Below are positions 6,796 through 8,341 of a stretch of 8,341 nucleotides of DNA, in pieces. Source of the stretch: Chloroflexi bacterium UBA6265. GTDB taxonomy: Bacteria > Chloroflexota > Chloroflexia > Thermomicrobiales > UBA6265. The stretch is taken from NCBI GenBank assembly GCA_002440805.1, contig DJVD01000156.1:3133-11473 (forward strand). Reading direction: 5' to 3'. Position 1 is the first letter of the stretch. Every line of letters starts with the position of its first letter. The translations under genes were made by a program, and so were the position numbers. The notes under the pieces were generated by a model. The model was not told the DNA's origin, did not search any database, and saw only the letters and a program-made list of their open reading frames with translations.

Positions 6796-6808
6796 TTACA
6801 CATTGTGC
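6796..6808. promoter_or_regulatory. Imperfect second copy of the TTACA-N3-TGT operator-like site
   Basis: TTACA-CAT-TGTGC shares TTACA-N3-TGT with the perfect palindrome at 6657-6669 and differs in the last two bases. It lies just downstream of the proposed -10 for the rubredoxin-GltD gene, at the expected transcription start. One regulator could therefore act on both divergent promoters. This is a by-eye match without statistics. Confidence 0.3.
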
Positions 6809-6872
6809 CCGCATCGCGGGTGCCACTGGAGGGTGCGCATACGCGTGTGCCTTAGACCTCGGAGAGCCGACC

Positions 6873-8341
6873 ATGTTTCGCTGTAAAGTCTGTGGCTGGA
6901 TTCACGAAGGCGCCACGCCGCCCGATACCTGCCCGAGTTGTGGCGCTCCGGCCGATCGCTTCCGCGCGATGGATAGCGCCGAGGTTGGCCTCACCGCCAA
7001 TGAACTCGCATCCCTCGGCATTGTCGGCCAGGGCTTCGATACCGCCCTGGTGGAAGACGGCCGACGCTTGCGCCTGCTCGCATTCATCGATGCTTCCTTC
7101 TTTAACCCGTTCACGATTCGCAACGGCAAGCAATATCCGCTGTACACCGGCGATGCCCAGTGGTTCAGCGATAACATCCCGTGCATGACCGCTTGCCCGA
7201 GCCACACCGATATCTCGCGCTACATCGCGCTCATTGCCGATGGCCGCTACAGCGATAGCTACGAGCTTAACCGCGAGCACAACGTGTTCCCGGGTTGCCT
7301 CGGGCGCATGTGCGCCCGCCCGTGCGAGGCTGCCTGCCGCCGCAAGGAAGTGGATGAGCCGATTGGCATCTGCTACCTCAAGCGCGTGGCTGCCGATTAC
7401 CGTGGCGAAACCCGCCGCGATATCGCCGCCCCGAGCAATGGCAAAACCGCCGGCATCGTTGGCGCTGGCGTGGCCGGCCTCACTACTGCCCGACAGCTCG
7501 CCCGCCTCGGTTACCAGGTAGAAGTGTTTGAGCGCTTCCCGGTTCCCGGCGGTGTGATGTGGACAGGTGTGCCGGAATGGCGCCTGCCCCGCGATGTGAT
7601 CGCTGAAGAAGTCGCCCAGATCACCGATCTTGGCGTGCGTATTCACTACAACATGGAAGTCGGCAAGGACATTCAGCTCGCCGATATGGCCGCGAAGTAC
7701 GACGTGGTTGTGCTGTGCGCCGGCTGCCAGACCGCCCAGGACCTTGGCATTGAAGGCCAGGAAATGGAAGGCGTTGTTTCCGGCCTCGATTTCCTCGCCG
7801 ATGTCGCCCTGGGCCAGGAAGATGTCTGGGTTGGCCGCAATGTGGTCACCGTGGGTGGTGGTTTCACCTCCATGGACTGCGTGCGCACCGTGCTCCGACT
7901 CGGTGCGGAAAACAGCACCATGACCTATCGCCGCACCGTACACGAAATCCCGGTGGAAGAGCTCGAACTGGAAGAAGCCGAGATCGAAGGCGTGGATATC
8001 CAGTTCATGGTCACGCCCACCCGCGTGGTTGGTGATAGCAAGGGTCGCGTGAAGGCGCTGGAATGCGTGAAGAACGAGCTCGGCGAGCCCGATGCCTCGG
8101 GACGCCGCCGACCGATGCCAATCGCTGGCAGCGAGTTCCAGATTAAATGCGATATGGTCATCGCCGCCATCGGCCAGAAGCAGGACAATCGCTTCCTCGG
8201 CGGCATGTTCAAGAATGTCGACCGGCGCGGCGTGCCGCTGCTGGACGAGAACCTGAAGACCGAACTGCCGAATGTGTGGGCAGCCGGCGACTATGTGATC
8301 AACCCGACCAACTTCATCTCCGCCATCGGCGAAGGCAAGCG
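6873..8341 (+). CDS. Rubredoxin-domain/GltD-like FAD-NAD(P)H oxidoreductase (C-terminus beyond the window)
   Basis: The frame is open from ATG 6873 to the right edge (489 codons seen), with GGAG at 6861-6864 eight bases upstream. The domain order is as follows. Residues 1-33 form a rubredoxin/rubrerythrin-tail-like metal site (Cys4, Cys7, Cys20, Cys23; CxxCG...PPxxCPxCGAP). About 35-100 is a linker region I do not recognise. About 100-175 is the helical iron-sulfur domain of GltD/dihydropyrimidine dehydrogenase (Cys104, 108, 142, 147, 151, 155), lacking the leading CxxC of GltD. The flavin/nucleotide core has an FAD loop GAGVAG at 197-202, a second nucleotide loop GGGFTSMDC at 328-336, YRR just after it (an NADPH-favouring motif in GltD) and the FAD-closing AAGD around Asp473. 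It probably passes electrons between NAD(P)H, FAD, iron-sulfur centres and the Cys4 site. No GltB-like amidotransferase subunit is seen, so glutamate synthase function is doubtful. Confidence 0.9.
   Translation, partial: MFRCKVCGWIHEGATPPDTCPSCGAPADRFRAMDSAEVGLTANELASLGIVGQGFDTALVEDGRRLRLLAFIDASFFNPFTIRNGKQYPLYTGDAQWFSDNIPCMTACPSHTDISRYIALIADGRYSDSYELNREHNVFPGCLGRMCARPCEAACRRKEVDEPIGICYLKRVAADYRGETRRDIAAPSNGKTAGIVGAGVAGLTTARQLARLGYQVEVFERFPVPGGVMWTGVPEWRLPRDVIAEEVAQITDLGVRIHYNMEVGKDIQLADMAAKYDVVVLCAGCQTAQDLGIEGQEMEGVVSGLDFLADVALGQEDVWVGRNVVTVGGGFTSMDCVRTVLRLGAENSTMTYRRTVHEIPVEELELEEAEIEGVDIQFMVTPTRVVGDSKGRVKALECVKNELGEPDASGRRRPMPIAGSEFQIKCDMVIAAIGQKQDNRFLGGMFKNVDRRGVPLLDENLKTELPNVWAAGDYVINPTNFISAIGEGK

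Noticed and set aside
6808..6820. CCCGC-ATC-GCGGG hairpin in the flavoprotein leader as a possible riboswitch or attenuator
   Set aside because: It is only a 5-bp stem. The roughly 74-nt leader shows no riboswitch core or leader peptide that I can recognise.
6852..7943. A 363-codon open frame on the minus strand opposite the rubredoxin-GltD gene
   Set aside because: The plus frame carries clear Cys, FAD and NAD(P)H motifs. The minus translation is His/Ala/Gly-rich without any recognisable motif, as expected of an antisense frame in GC-biased coding DNA.

Overview
This 8.3 kb stretch is a dense, GC-rich (roughly 60% by eye) bacterial segment. It holds seven protein-coding genes in three transcription units, two of them cut by the window edges. 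Short gaps, ATGA and TAATG overlaps and leaderless cytoplasmic enzymes are ordinary bacterial features. The mix (YqjM/XenA-type ene-reductase, FrnE-like thioredoxin-fold protein, S9 and M20 hydrolases, rubredoxin-headed GltD-like flavoprotein) would suit an aerobic heterotroph. I would guess Chloroflexota (Thermomicrobia-like), but this rests on general impression only.

Unit A (+ strand, 1-4879) has four co-directional genes. They are the C-terminal part of a D-2-hydroxyacid dehydrogenase (glyoxylate/hydroxypyruvate reductase-like), an M20-family ArgE/DapE-type metallo-deacylase overlapping it by ATGA, an FMN ene-reductase of the Old Yellow Enzyme class, and an S9-family serine peptidase with a beta-propeller. 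Gaps of 32-39 nt make one operon likely. The theme looks catabolic: hydrolysis of peptides or N-acyl amino acids, plus reduction of 2-oxo acids and activated alkenes. The operon promoter lies outside the window. GC-rich hairpins bracket the stop codons of the ene-reductase and of the S9 peptidase, and the second doubles as the likely end of the unit.

Unit B (- strand, 6612 to 4895) is a two-gene operon converging on unit A. A FrnE-like DsbA-family protein comes first and is joined by a TAATG stop/start overlap to a zinc-dependent medium-chain sorbitol/xylitol-type dehydrogenase.

Unit C (+ strand, from 6873 past the right edge) is transcribed divergently from unit B. It encodes a flavoprotein with an N-terminal rubredoxin-like CxxC...CxxC domain, a Cys-rich helical iron-sulfur domain that lacks the usual leading CxxC pair, and a GltD-type FAD/NAD(P)H core. 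The 260-nt divergent intergenic region holds plausible promoters for both directions, a perfect TTACA-N3-TGTAA palindrome over the unit B -10 region, a related imperfect site next to the unit C -10, and a GC-rich 17-bp palindrome.

Nothing in the window resembles a mobile element, CRISPR array, tRNA or rRNA. The most notable items are the unit C flavoprotein architecture and the paired operator-like sites in the divergent promoter region. I do not see strong evidence of a wholly new system.
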